Positions 41,799 through 51,002 of a DNA stretch of 64,000 nucleotides are shown piece after piece. The DNA comes from Euzebya tangerina (GTDB lineage: Bacteria > Actinomycetota > Nitriliruptoria > Euzebyales > Euzebyaceae). Each line of letters begins with the position of its first letter. Within the stretch, counting starts at the first letter, position 1. A program made the position numbers and the translations under genes. The stretch spans positions 1,364,001 through 1,428,000 of the forward strand of contig NZ_PPDK01000001.1 of the NCBI RefSeq assembly GCF_003074135.1, given 5' to 3'. Below the pieces are notes generated by a model. The model made no database searches. It saw only the letters and a program-made list of their open reading frames with translations, and was not told the DNA's origin.

Positions 41799-42827
41799 AT
41801 GAGCGCGTTGGACCCCGACCCGGGACCACCACCAGTCGGCGGGGAAGCTGCCGAGGTCTTGGTCACCATCGAGCGGTTCCTGGCCGACCAGCAGCCGGGT
41901 GAGGCGAGCGGGACGTTGACCCGCCTGCTCGAGGACATCGCGCTGGCCGGCAAGCTGATCGCCAGCCGGACCAGACGGGCCGGCTTGACCGAACTGCTCG
42001 GCAAGGCCGGTGTCGTCAACGTCCAGGGCGAGGACCAGAAGCTGCTCGACGTCTACGCCGACGAGGTCATGACCTCGCTGCTCGGCGGCCACGGTCGGGT
42101 CTGTGCGATCGTCTCCGAGGAGCAGGCGGAGGTCAGGGTCCTGGATCCCGACGCCCCCTACGTGGTCGTGCACGACCCGATGGACGGCTCCTCCAACATC
42201 GATGCCAACGTCAGCATCGGCACCATCTTCGGCGTCTTCCGGCGGGAGGACCCGACGGCCGAGCCTGTCCAGACCGACTGGCTACGCCCAGGCCGCGATC
42301 TCGTCGCCGCCGGCTACGTGCTCTATGGCACCTCCACCATGCTGGTGTACAGCGTCGGTCAGGGCGTTCACGCGTTCACGCTTGACCCGGAGGTCGGTGA
42401 GTTCCTGGGCACCTGGACCGACCTGCGGTTCCCCGACGATGCGGCCTACTACTCACTCAACTTCGCCTCGCTGCCGCACTGGGACAGCGGGATGACCCGC
42501 TTCGTCGAGTGGTTGAACCGGGATGACACACCGACGCTGTCGCAGCGCTACATCGGGTCCGCCGTCGCCGACTTCCATCGCAACCTGCTGCACGGCGGCG
42601 TCTACGGCTACCCGGGCGAGATCGACCGCCCCGAGGGCAAGCTGCGGCTGGTGTACGAGGGGGCACCGCTGGCCTTCCTCGCCGCCCAGGCGGGCGGTCG
42701 CGGTTCTGATGGCGCCCGAGACCTGCTGGACATCACGCCGACCGACCTCCACGAGCGCACGCCGGTGTTCCTCGGCAACGCTGACCTCGTCGACCAGTTG
42801 GAGCGCTGTTTCGCCGACGGCGAGTAG
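41799..42827 (+). CDS. fbp: Fructose-1,6-bisphosphatase class I
   Basis: Gluconeogenic enzyme converting fructose-1,6-bisphosphate to fructose-6-phosphate, of 342 residues. The metal-binding motif HDPMDGSSNIDANVSIGTIF lies at about 125-144; earlier VNVQGEDQKLLDVYADEVM and IVSEEQ supply further metal ligands, and KLRLVYEGAPLAFLAAQAGG is the C-terminal sugar-phosphate region. Many actinomycetes rely on the class II GlpX instead, so a class I enzyme is worth noting. GTGACG and TAGGGT spaced 18 bases apart, the latter six bases before the ATG, suggest a leaderless promoter. Confidence 0.94.
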   Translation: MSALDPDPGPPPVGGEAAEVLVTIERFLADQQPGEASGTLTRLLEDIALAGKLIASRTRRAGLTELLGKAGVVNVQGEDQKLLDVYADEVMTSLLGGHGRVCAIVSEEQAEVRVLDPDAPYVVVHDPMDGSSNIDANVSIGTIFGVFRREDPTAEPVQTDWLRPGRDLVAAGYVLYGTSTMLVYSVGQGVHAFTLDPEVGEFLGTWTDLRFPDDAAYYSLNFASLPHWDSGMTRFVEWLNRDDTPTLSQRYIGSAVADFHRNLLHGGVYGYPGEIDRPEGKLRLVYEGAPLAFLAAQAGGRGSDGARDLLDITPTDLHERTPVFLGNADLVDQLERCFADGE

Positions 42828-42842
42828 CCGACGGCACGCTGC

Positions 42843-44399
42843 TCAGGACCGACGGAGCACGATCAACGAGTCAGTCATGGTGATGATCGTGCCGTCGTGC
42901 CACTGCGCGCGACGCTCGAGCGGCTCGGCGCGCACGACCTGCCAGCCACCCTCCAACTCGAGCGCATTGAGTTGCTCGTCGATGTCCGGGAGGTCGAAGC
43001 CGTCGTGGGCGTGGCCGGGGGTGGCTAGGTGGGAGAGGATCACGTAGGTCCCGCCCCGTGCCACCGCCGCCTTGGCTCGCCGCACGATCTGCTCGCGGGG
43101 GATCTCCACGGGTGAGAGGAGATAGGACGTGGTCACGAGGTCGAAGGACCCATCGACCGTGCCGGTGGCGAGGTCCTGCACCCGGCTGGTGACGAGATCG
43201 GCCACCCCCTCAGCCACGGCGGCGGCGTCCAGGCGGTCCATCGCGGTTCGGGAGACGTCCACCGCGGTCACGTCCCAGCCCTGCTTCGCGAGCCAGATGG
43301 CATCTCCGCCCTCCCCAGCGCCCAGGTCGAGCGCCCGACCCGGCCGAAGGTCTGAGACGGCATCCACCAGACCGACGTTGGGTCGGCCGGTCCACACCTG
43401 GCCTCGCTCGGCGTAGCGGGTGTCCCAGAAGGTCGCCAGGGTCTCGTCCGGATCCGGCTCCCAGTGGGCGTGCGGGTCCTCGCGGTCCACCGTCGTGGGC
43501 TCTGACCGTTCCGGCGTGGGCGGAGGGGTGATGCCAGCGCGCTCCAGCGTGATGGCGATGCCCGCGCGCGATCCGGCAGCCATTGCGGCCAGGACCTGGC
43601 CACCGGGTTGAGCGGAGGAGTCCGGCCAGGCGCAGTCGCCGACAGCCCACAGGCCCGGTAGCGATGTGCGGCCGTCGACGTCGGTGGCGACGAAGTCGTG
43701 GCGACGCTGCAGTGCAAGACCATCCACGGGGGAGGTGCGAGGCTGCGGTGTTGCATGGACGAACACCCCGTCCACCCGCAGTTCGCTGCCATCGGTCAGT
43801 CGGACGGCCACGCCATCAGCGGCGGCATCCGTGCTCGCGACGTCGCTCGGCGAGGCGGTCTGGACCTGATCGGTCCAGCCGGACAGCAGTCCGCCGAGGT
43901 GACCGGCGACGGGCTCGTCGGCGATCACCAGGACCGGCCGGCCGGCGTAGGGAGCCGCGTCGCAGAACGGGCAGCTGTGGGCCTGCCGGCCCCAGATGGC
44001 GGGGAGTCCCGCGATGCGGGGCAGGCTGTCACGGGCACCGGTGGCCAGGACGACATGGCGGGCACTGATCACGTGGTCATCGTGGCTACGGACCAACAGC
44101 CGCCCGTCCGACCCCTCCTCGACGGCGCTGACCATGCCCGTGCGCCTGGCAACGGTTGGCAAGGCGTCGACCTCCGCGCGAGCCGCGGCCAGCAGATCCG
44201 CCGGGTCGGCGCCCTCCCGTGTCGGCACGTTGTGGGCGTGGTCGGTCTCGGCATTGCGCGCTGGGCCGTCTCCGATGATCGTCACGTGGTGCTGGGCGCG
44301 TCCCAGCAGCAGGGCAGCGGCCAGTCCGGCGAAGGAGGCGCCGATGATCACGACGTCGGTGGTGGCGACGTCTGGGGTGGGGGTCTGTGGTGTGTCCAT
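42843..44399 (-). CDS. Bifunctional FAD oxidoreductase (thioredoxin reductase-like) and SAM methyltransferase
   Basis: A 518-residue fusion. Residues 1-310 resemble thioredoxin reductase: FAD motif VVIIGASFAGLAAALLLG (about 16-33), redox pair Cys143-Cys146 in HSCPFCDAAP, and GLWAVGDCAWPD near 250. A short linker leads to a class I methyltransferase (about 325-518) with TFWDTRYAERGQVWTGRPNV, the SAM motif ALDLGAGEGGDAIWLAKQGW and FDLVTTSYLL. The second domain is of the thiopurine/tellurite methyltransferase-like type, suggesting detoxification of a metalloid or thiol compound, which is inference. It lies divergent from an XRE-cupin regulator. Confidence 0.88.
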   Translation of the reverse strand: MDTPQTPTPDVATTDVVIIGASFAGLAAALLLGRAQHHVTIIGDGPARNAETDHAHNVPTREGADPADLLAAARAEVDALPTVARRTGMVSAVEEGSDGRLLVRSHDDHVISARHVVLATGARDSLPRIAGLPAIWGRQAHSCPFCDAAPYAGRPVLVIADEPVAGHLGGLLSGWTDQVQTASPSDVASTDAAADGVAVRLTDGSELRVDGVFVHATPQPRTSPVDGLALQRRHDFVATDVDGRTSLPGLWAVGDCAWPDSSAQPGGQVLAAMAAGSRAGIAITLERAGITPPPTPERSEPTTVDREDPHAHWEPDPDETLATFWDTRYAERGQVWTGRPNVGLVDAVSDLRPGRALDLGAGEGGDAIWLAKQGWDVTAVDVSRTAMDRLDAAAVAEGVADLVTSRVQDLATGTVDGSFDLVTTSYLLSPVEIPREQIVRRAKAAVARGGTYVILSHLATPGHAHDGFDLPDIDEQLNALELEGGWQVVRAEPLERRAQWHDGTIITMTDSLIVLRRS

Positions 44400-44430
44400 G
44401 ACGACACCGTAGACAAGCCGATGTCACTAC

Positions 44431-44453
44431 GGCATAGTTAATGCCATTATGGC
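44431..44453. promoter_or_regulatory. Overlapping inverted repeats, probable XRE operator
   Basis: GGCAT-agtta-ATGCC (44431-44445) overlaps GCCAT-t-ATGGC (44443-44453); the second contains the ATG of the XRE-cupin gene. They lie in the short divergent region shared with the oxidoreductase-methyltransferase fusion, so one regulator could control both. Confidence 0.5.
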
Positions 44454-44991
44454 AACAAGTCTGGAAGCTCGGCTTCGCATCGAACTCGGTCGCGCACGGA
44501 CGGCTGCGGGGCTGTCGTTGCAGCAGCTGGCCGACCGGTCGGAGGTGTCCGCCTCCACGCTGTCGCGGCTCGAGACCGGCGATCGACGGATCACCGTCGA
44601 GTTGCTCGACACCGTGGCCGATGCACTCGACACCAGTGCCGTGGCCCTGCTGGCCGAGGCCGCGCGGGAGGACCGGCTCTTCCTGCCCACACCGACGGTC
44701 GAGCTATCGGCAGGCATGAGCGGGGTGATCCTTCGAACCGAGGACGACGGCCGGCAGCTCATCCGCATCACCATTCCGCAGCGGCGTCGGCTCCCCGACC
44801 TGATGACCCATCCGGGCTCGGAGTGGTTCCACGTCCTCCGCGGTCGGATCCGACTGCGCGTCGGCGACCGGGACGTGGTCGTCGAGCCCGGTCAGACGGT
44901 GCAGTTCGACACCACACAGCCGCACGCCTTCGGCGGACTCGACGGGCCGGCGGAGATCCTCAGCCGCTTCGAGCCGGGCACCCACCGATAG
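44449..44991 (+). CDS. XRE-family regulator with C-terminal cupin domain
   Basis: A 180-residue regulator. The N-terminal helix-turn-helix (about 8-62) reads RIELGRARTAAGLSLQQLAD, then RSEVSASTLSRLETGDRRIT. A C-terminal cupin domain (about 105-175) has HPGSEWFHVLRGRIRLRVGD, VVVEPGQTVQFDTTQPHAFG and a metal-site-like His set. Such proteins sense a small ligand and repress a neighbouring catabolic or detoxification gene; here the divergent fusion gene is the obvious target. The ATG lies within one of the palindromes and has no ribosome site, so the message may be leaderless. Confidence 0.9.
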   Translation: MATSLEARLRIELGRARTAAGLSLQQLADRSEVSASTLSRLETGDRRITVELLDTVADALDTSAVALLAEAAREDRLFLPTPTVELSAGMSGVILRTEDDGRQLIRITIPQRRRLPDLMTHPGSEWFHVLRGRIRLRVGDRDVVVEPGQTVQFDTTQPHAFGGLDGPAEILSRFEPGTHR

Positions 44992-45010
44992 TCACGACCG
45001 ACCGCTCGTC

Positions 45011-48000
45011 TCAGTCGGCGACGACGACCAGCAGATCCTTCGCCGAGACCTGTTCGCCGGCGGACACGACCAGCCGCTGCACCGTGCCGGCCCGCTCGGC
45101 GTGGATGGCCGTCTCCATCTTCATCGCCTCGATGGACAGCAGCAGGTCGCCGGCCGCCACCTGCTGGCCCTCGGCCACGTTCACCGAGACGACAACCCCT
45201 GGGACCGGCGCCGCGACGTGAGACGGATCATCCGGATCCGCGGTGGGACGGACGACGACGGTGCTCGCCACCTGGCGATCATTGACGCGGACGGAGCGGG
45301 GTTGGCCGTTCAGCTCGAAGAAGACCCGGCGTTCCCCCTCGGCGGTCGCCTCGCCGATGGCGCTCAGCAGGATGTGCAGGGTCTTGCCACGCTCCAACTC
45401 CACCGAGATCGCCTGGCCGGGCTCCATCCCGTAGAAGAAGATCGGCGTCGGCAGCACCCGGACAGGCCCGAAGTCTCGGCGACGACCCATGTAGTCCAGG
45501 AAGACCTTGGGATACATGAGATAGGAGCAGAGGTCCTCCTCGCTGACGGGAAAGCCGTTGAGCTCCTCCACCAACCACGCCTTCGTGGCCTCCAGATCCA
45601 CCGGCGCCAGCGTCTCCCCCGGCCGAGTTGTGATCGGCGACTCGCCCTTGAGGACCTTGGCCTGCAACGCCGGAGGGAACCCACCCGGCGGTTGACCCAA
45701 GTTGCCGCGGAAGTAGTCGACGACCGACTCGGGGAAGGCGACCTCGCGGTCAGGGTCCTCGACCTCCTGCCTGGTCAGCCCGGCCGACACCATGAACAGG
45801 GCCAGATCACCCACCACCTTGGAGGAGGGGGTCACCTTGATGATGTCGCCGAACATGTCGTTCACCTCGGCGTAGGTGGCCGCGATCTCCTCCCAGCGGT
45901 CCTCAAGCCCCAGTGATCGGGCCTGACCCTTGAGGTTGGTGAACTGCCCGCCGGGCATCTCGTGCAGGTACACCTCCGACGCACCGGCGCGCATCGGCGT
46001 CTCGAATGCCGCGTACTGGTCCCGCACGGCCCCCCAGTAGGCGGAGATGCTCCGGATGGCCGCGCTGTCCAGGCCGGTGTCCCGTGGCGTGTTGCGGAGC
46101 GCTGCGACGATCGATCCGAGGTTCGGCTGCGAGGTCAGTCCCGACATGGAGTCCATGGCGGCGTCGACGGCATCGACGCCCGCATCGGCGGCAGCCAAGA
46201 GTGTAGCGCCGGCGATCCCGGAGGTGTCGTGGGTGTGCAGGTGGATCGGCAGGCTGACCGCCTCACGGAGGGTCCCGATGAGCTCGGTCGCCGCGGCGGG
46301 TTTGAGCAGCCCGGCCATGTCCTTCAGCCCCAGGATGTGCGCACCGGCGTCCTCCAGTCGGACGGCGAGGTCGGCGTAGTACGCCAGGTCGTACTTGGAC
46401 CGAGCCGGGTCGAGGACGTCGCCGGTGTAGCAGATCGTCCCCTCGCAGATGGCCCCGCTGTGGCGGACCGCGTCCATCGCGACGTGCATGTTGTCGACCC
46501 AGTTCAGGCTGTCGAACACCCGGAACAGGCCGACGCCGCTGTCTGCCGCCTGCTCGACGAACCGACGGACGACGTTGTCGGGGTAGTTGGTGTAGCCGAC
46601 GCCGTTGGAGGCGCGCAGCAGCATCTGGGGGAGCAGGTTCGGCATGCCGTCGTGCAGCTCGCGCAGCCGGTGCCAGGGGTTCTCCTGCAGGAAGCGCATG
46701 GCCACGTCGAACGTGGCACCGCCCCAGCACTCCACGCTGAACAGACCTCCCATCGTCTCGGCGTAGGCCTTCGTGGCGCCGAGCATGTCGAAGGTGCGCA
46801 TGCGGGTGGCGAGCAGCGACTGGTGCGCGTCGCGCATGGTCGTGTCGGTGATGAGCAGCCGCTCCTGCTGCTGCATCCAGGCGGCGACGGCCTCGGCGCC
46901 GTCGCGGTCGAAGATCTGGCGGGCCGTCTGCCATGGCTGGGTCTGGCGTTCGTCGACCGGCTCGAAGGTGCGCATCAGCACGGGCCCGGCGACCGGAGGG
47001 GCCGGGCGCTCAGCGGTGTCGGGATGCCCATTGACCGTGATCTCTGCGATGTACCGGAGCAGCTTGGTCGCGCGGTCGCGCGGCTCGGCGAAGTCGAACA
47101 GCTCCGGGTGGTTGTCGATGAAGCCGGTGGTGTAGCTCGCATCGCGGAAGGCCGGGTGGGAGACCAGGTTCTGCAGGAACGCCAGGTTGGTCGCGACGCC
47201 GCGGATGCGGAACTCGGCGAGGGCGCGCTGCATCCGCGCGATGGCCTGCTCGGGGTCCGGCGCCCACGCCGTCAACTTCTCGAGCAGGGAGTCGTAGAAC
47301 CGCGTGATGACGGCGCCGGAGTAGGCCGTTCCGCCGTCCAGCCGGATGCCGAAGCCGGTTGCGCCGCGGTAGGCGGTGATCCGTCCGTAGTCCGGGATGA
47401 AGTTGTCGGCCGGATCCTCCGTCGTGATCCGGCACTGCAGGGCGTGGCCGTTCAGGTGGACGCCGGCCTGGTCGGGCACCCCGGTCGCCTCGGCCAGCGT
47501 CGCCCCCTCGGCGATGCGGATCTGCGCCTTGACGATGTCGATGCCGGTGACCTCCTCGGTCACGGTGTGCTCGACCTGAACCCGGGGGTTGACCTCGATG
47601 AAGTAGAAGGCGCCCGTGTCGGCGTCCATCAGGAACTCGATGGTTGCGGCGCCGGCGTAGGTGACGCGGCGGCACAGGTCCAGGGCGAGGCCGCACAGCT
47701 CCTGGCGCTGGTCATCGTCGAGATACGGGGCTGGTGCGCGCTCGACCACCTTCTGGCGGCGCCGCTGCACCGAGCAGTCGCGCTCGTACAGGTGCATCAG
47801 GTCGCCGTGGCTGTCGCCCAGGATCTGGACCTCCACGTGACGGGCGCGCTGGACCAGCCGCTCTAGGTAGACCTCACCGTTGCCGAAGGCTGCCTCGGCC
47901 TCGCGCCGACCCTCCCGGACCAGCGCCTGCAACTGCTCGGGACCGGTGATGGGGCGCATCCCACGGCCGCCGCCGCCCCAGCTGGCCTTGAGCATCGCGG

Positions 48001-48487
48001 GGAAGCCGACCGCCTCGGCCGCGGCGGCGATCTCATCGGGGTCCTCGGATAGGGCTGCGGACGCGGGGACGACCGGCACACCCGCCCGCTCGGCAATGCG
48101 ACGGGCGCTGACCTTGTCGCCGAGCGCCCGCATGGTCTCGGGGGAGGGGCCGATGAAGGTGATCCCGTTCGCCGCACAGGCCTCGCCCAGCTCGGGGTTC
48201 TCCGACAGGAAGCCGTACCCCGGGTGGATGGCGTCCGCGCCCGACATGAGAGCAACGCGGATGATCTCCTCCACGGAGAGGTAGGCCTCGATCGGCCCGA
48301 GCTTCGGACGCCCGTCGCGCTCCTGGCCGATGGGATAGGCCTCGTCGGCCTTGAAGCGGTGCAGGCCGAGCGTGTCCTCCTCGGCGAACACCGCAACGGT
48401 CCGCTTGCCGAGTTCGGTGGCCGCCCGCATCACGCGGATGGCGATCTCGCTGCGGTTGGCGACCAGGACGGTCTCGAAGGTCGGCAT
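45011..48487 (-). CDS. pyc: Pyruvate carboxylase
   Basis: Biotin enzyme forming oxaloacetate from pyruvate and bicarbonate with ATP, complete at 1158 residues. Order: biotin carboxylase (VLVANRSEIAIRVMRAA, IHPGYGFLSENPEL, ASWGGGGRGMR, FYFIEVNPRVQVEHTVTEEV), then the carboxyltransferase (TTMRDAHQSLLATRMRT, HLHTHDTSGIAGAT, DAVDAAMDSMSG, which hold metal and catalytic residues). The C-terminal biotin carrier domain carries the biotinyl lysine in IEAMKMETA at about 1123. ATG at 48487. It is followed downstream by the stop-to-stop neighbour XRE gene on the other strand. Confidence 0.97.
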   Translation of the reverse strand: MPTFETVLVANRSEIAIRVMRAATELGKRTVAVFAEEDTLGLHRFKADEAYPIGQERDGRPKLGPIEAYLSVEEIIRVALMSGADAIHPGYGFLSENPELGEACAANGITFIGPSPETMRALGDKVSARRIAERAGVPVVPASAALSEDPDEIAAAAEAVGFPAMLKASWGGGGRGMRPITGPEQLQALVREGRREAEAAFGNGEVYLERLVQRARHVEVQILGDSHGDLMHLYERDCSVQRRRQKVVERAPAPYLDDDQRQELCGLALDLCRRVTYAGAATIEFLMDADTGAFYFIEVNPRVQVEHTVTEEVTGIDIVKAQIRIAEGATLAEATGVPDQAGVHLNGHALQCRITTEDPADNFIPDYGRITAYRGATGFGIRLDGGTAYSGAVITRFYDSLLEKLTAWAPDPEQAIARMQRALAEFRIRGVATNLAFLQNLVSHPAFRDASYTTGFIDNHPELFDFAEPRDRATKLLRYIAEITVNGHPDTAERPAPPVAGPVLMRTFEPVDERQTQPWQTARQIFDRDGAEAVAAWMQQQERLLITDTTMRDAHQSLLATRMRTFDMLGATKAYAETMGGLFSVECWGGATFDVAMRFLQENPWHRLRELHDGMPNLLPQMLLRASNGVGYTNYPDNVVRRFVEQAADSGVGLFRVFDSLNWVDNMHVAMDAVRHSGAICEGTICYTGDVLDPARSKYDLAYYADLAVRLEDAGAHILGLKDMAGLLKPAAATELIGTLREAVSLPIHLHTHDTSGIAGATLLAAADAGVDAVDAAMDSMSGLTSQPNLGSIVAALRNTPRDTGLDSAAIRSISAYWGAVRDQYAAFETPMRAGASEVYLHEMPGGQFTNLKGQARSLGLEDRWEEIAATYAEVNDMFGDIIKVTPSSKVVGDLALFMVSAGLTRQEVEDPDREVAFPESVVDYFRGNLGQPPGGFPPALQAKVLKGESPITTRPGETLAPVDLEATKAWLVEELNGFPVSEEDLCSYLMYPKVFLDYMGRRRDFGPVRVLPTPIFFYGMEPGQAISVELERGKTLHILLSAIGEATAEGERRVFFELNGQPRSVRVNDRQVASTVVVRPTADPDDPSHVAAPVPGVVVSVNVAEGQQVAAGDLLLSIEAMKMETAIHAERAGTVQRLVVSAGEQVSAKDLLVVVAD

Positions 48488-48499
48488 GGGACTCCCTGT

Positions 48500-49279
48500 T
48501 CAGATGACGCCGGGATCGGTGAGTTCAGCACGCGCCTGTCGCAGCGCGACGAGGTGGTCACGGGCGTCGGCCAAGGTGGCCTGGACGTGCGCCTGCGACG
48601 CATCACCATCGGCCTGCAGGTGGACGGCCTCATCAGCCAGGGCAACCAGCAGGTCGGCAAGCTCGCTGACCTGGGCACGCAACGGGGCCGACGGCGTGCC
48701 GCCGAGCTGCTCGGTCCGGCGGTCGGTCGCGAGCAGTCGGTGCAGACGAGTGATGCTCATGTCCAGCTCGGCCGTTGCAGCTTCGTGGATCCAGCCGTCG
48801 GCGGTCAGGTCGTGGACCAGCGTGCGGGCTTGCAGCAGACGGGACCACTCATCACGAACGTCCTCTGCCAGCTCACCTGGGGGCAACGTCGGCTCCTCCG
48901 AGGCCGTCGGCGTGACGGCTGGTGCGCTGGTCCCCGACCTGCCCGACCCGGACTTCCGTCTGCGCGTCCGTGCTCGGGGTTCGCGGAGCGTGACCGCCAC
49001 TGCCGCCGTGGAGAGGGTGATCACCAGGGTTGCCGCGGCCAGGGTCCAGCGAAGCAGTCCGGGATCGCCGACGAACGCAAGAGCGGCGGTGACGAGCCCG
49101 AAGAACACGGCGCTGACAGCTGCGGTGATCTGCAGCGGGCGACGGTACCGCCGCAACAGGGAGCCCTTGGACCGAGTGGCGCTGCGGAGCGTCCGCTTGG
49201 CTGCCTTGCCCGCGTCCTCCAACAGGTCTTCGAGCAGATCGTCAAGGTCCATCACCGTGAGCGTATCCGCGGGTGTCAT
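48500..49279 (-). CDS. Hypothetical two-helix membrane protein
   Basis: I do not recognise the family. The 259-residue product has an acidic amphipathic start (DLDDLLEDLLEDAGKAAKR), two membrane helices (about 52-72 and 77-96) joined by a short loop, and a cytoplasmic helical region of about 130 residues rich in Ala, Leu and Glu that may form a coiled coil. ATG at 49279 is preceded by GAGGG; ATG 49252 is an alternative. It lies just upstream of pyc and 27 bases from the end of ptsI, in the same direction. Confidence 0.6.
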   Translation of the reverse strand: MTPADTLTVMDLDDLLEDLLEDAGKAAKRTLRSATRSKGSLLRRYRRPLQITAAVSAVFFGLVTAALAFVGDPGLLRWTLAAATLVITLSTAAVAVTLREPRARTRRRKSGSGRSGTSAPAVTPTASEEPTLPPGELAEDVRDEWSRLLQARTLVHDLTADGWIHEAATAELDMSITRLHRLLATDRRTEQLGGTPSAPLRAQVSELADLLVALADEAVHLQADGDASQAHVQATLADARDHLVALRQARAELTDPGVI

Positions 49280-49306
49280 CGTAGCCCTCGGCGTTGGGGA
49301 GCCCGT

Positions 49307-50998
49307 TCAGGCGGTGTCGTAGACCAGACGCCGAGCGTCGGCCGGGTCAGCCGCCGCGAGGGCCGCCTCCGCTGCCGCACGGCAGGCGTCCAGCGACGCA
49401 CCGGCCAACGAGATCCGCACTTCGGCCACTGCCGGTGCTGACATCGACAGGCTGGTGATCCCCATCCCCACCAGCACGCGTGCCAGCAGCGGGTCACTCG
49501 CTGCCTCGCCGCAGACGCCGGCGGGGACGTCGGCCTCCCGGCCGGCCGCGCCAACCCTGGCAACGAGGTCCAGGACGGCCGGCTGCCAGGGGTCCAGCAA
49601 CTCGCCCAGTTCGCCGACCAGCCGGTCGGCCGCGAAGGTGTACTGCGACAGGTCGTTGGTTCCGATGGAGACGAAGTCCACGACCTCGACGAGGTTGCGG
49701 GCCTGGATGGCCATCGACGGCACCTCGACCATCACGCCGGCCGTGGACAGTCCGATGCTGTGTGCTCGTTCGACGAAGCCAGCCGCTTCGTCAACGGTCG
49801 AGACCATGGGCGCCATCGTCCACACCTCGCACGGTGCGTCCTCCGCTGCGGCTGCCAGGGCCTCGAGTTGCCGGTCGATGATGCCGGGCTCGAGTTCCCG
49901 CAGCCGCCAGCCGCGCAGGCCGAGTGCGGGATTGTCACCCGGACCGGGGTCGACGAACGGCAGTGGTTTGTCCGCGCCGACGTCGAGGGTCCGCACCACG
50001 ACACGTCGCCCGCCGAACGTCTCGAACAGCCGCCGGTAGCTGGCCGTCTGCTCCTCGACCGTGGGCTCCTCGGTCCGGTCCAGGAACAGGAACTCGGTGC
50101 GAAACAGCCCGACGCCCTCGGCGTCGACATCACCCGCACGAGTCTGTCCCTCACCCGCGGGCTCGGCGTTGCCCACGTTCAACAGCAGCTTGACGGCGTG
50201 GCCGTCGGCTGTACGGCCGGGTCCGGAGGAGGAGGCCAGCAGCTTCGCGCGCTCCTCCTGGCGCCGCTGCGCCGCGGAGATCTGGTCGTCGGTCGGGCTG
50301 ACCGTGACGATGCCGGTCGAGCCGTCCGCGATGACGGTGGTGCCCTCCTCCAGATCGAGCGCGCCGCCGCAGGAGACGATCGCCGGGAGGCCGAGTGACT
50401 TGGCGATGATTGCGGTGTGGGAGGTCGGCCCGCCCTTCTCGGTGACCAGCGCGAGGATCCGCTCGGGGTCGAGATCGACGGTGTCGGCCGGCGCGAGGTC
50501 CTCCGCGAGCAGCACGAAGGGCTCCTCCTGGTCGGGGATGCCGGGCATGGGCAGGTGCAGGAGCCTGGCGACCATCCGGTTGCGCAGGTCGATCAGGTCG
50601 GCCGCGCGCTCGGCCATGTAGCCGCCCATGTCCTCCAGCATCTGGCGGAAGTGGGTGATGGACTCATCCACCGCGTACACCGGCGTCTTCCCGCCCTTGA
50701 TGGCATCTGCGACCATGGTCCGCAATCCGGGGTCGCGGGCCATCATCGACTGGGCATCCAGCACGGCCACGGCCTCACCAGCGGCGCGGTCCCGCCGCGC
50801 CTCCAGGTCCTCCGCGACGTGGTCCATCGCTCGCTCAGCGCGGTCGATGTCCACCTCCGGGTCGCCCTTGATCTTGGCGGGCGGCAGCTCCTTGACCGGG
50901 GTGCCCATGTGGGCGACCGGAGCGATGCCGATGCCCGCGCACACCCCCGTCCCGATCAGCTCGACCCCGATCCCGTCCGTCGCCGTGTCGGTCGTCAT
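49307..50998 (-). CDS. ptsI: Phosphoenolpyruvate-protein phosphotransferase (enzyme I)
   Basis: Cytoplasmic enzyme I of the PTS, moving phosphate from phosphoenolpyruvate to HPr; 563 residues as usual. The phosphohistidine is His194 in EKGGPTSHTAIIAKSLGLPA. The C-terminal PEP-binding barrel has GLFRTEFLFLDRTEEPTVEE, RTLDVGADKPLPF, GLRGWRLRELEPGIIDRQLE, FVSIGTNDLSQYTFAADR and PAGVCGEAASDP with the catalytic Cys. It follows ptsH after four bases. The EII and DhaM genes upstream would be its clients. Confidence 0.96.
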   Translation of the reverse strand: MTTDTATDGIGVELIGTGVCAGIGIAPVAHMGTPVKELPPAKIKGDPEVDIDRAERAMDHVAEDLEARRDRAAGEAVAVLDAQSMMARDPGLRTMVADAIKGGKTPVYAVDESITHFRQMLEDMGGYMAERAADLIDLRNRMVARLLHLPMPGIPDQEEPFVLLAEDLAPADTVDLDPERILALVTEKGGPTSHTAIIAKSLGLPAIVSCGGALDLEEGTTVIADGSTGIVTVSPTDDQISAAQRRQEERAKLLASSSGPGRTADGHAVKLLLNVGNAEPAGEGQTRAGDVDAEGVGLFRTEFLFLDRTEEPTVEEQTASYRRLFETFGGRRVVVRTLDVGADKPLPFVDPGPGDNPALGLRGWRLRELEPGIIDRQLEALAAAAEDAPCEVWTMAPMVSTVDEAAGFVERAHSIGLSTAGVMVEVPSMAIQARNLVEVVDFVSIGTNDLSQYTFAADRLVGELGELLDPWQPAVLDLVARVGAAGREADVPAGVCGEAASDPLLARVLVGMGITSLSMSAPAVAEVRISLAGASLDACRAAAEAALAAADPADARRLVYDTA

Positions 50999-51002
50999 GG
51001 GA

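Noticed and set aside
45962-47866. Open frame of 634 codons on the plus strand
   Set aside because: It lies wholly antisense to pyruvate carboxylase, whose domains are complete; its His/Asp/Val/Gln-rich translation is typical of a shadow frame in high-GC DNA.
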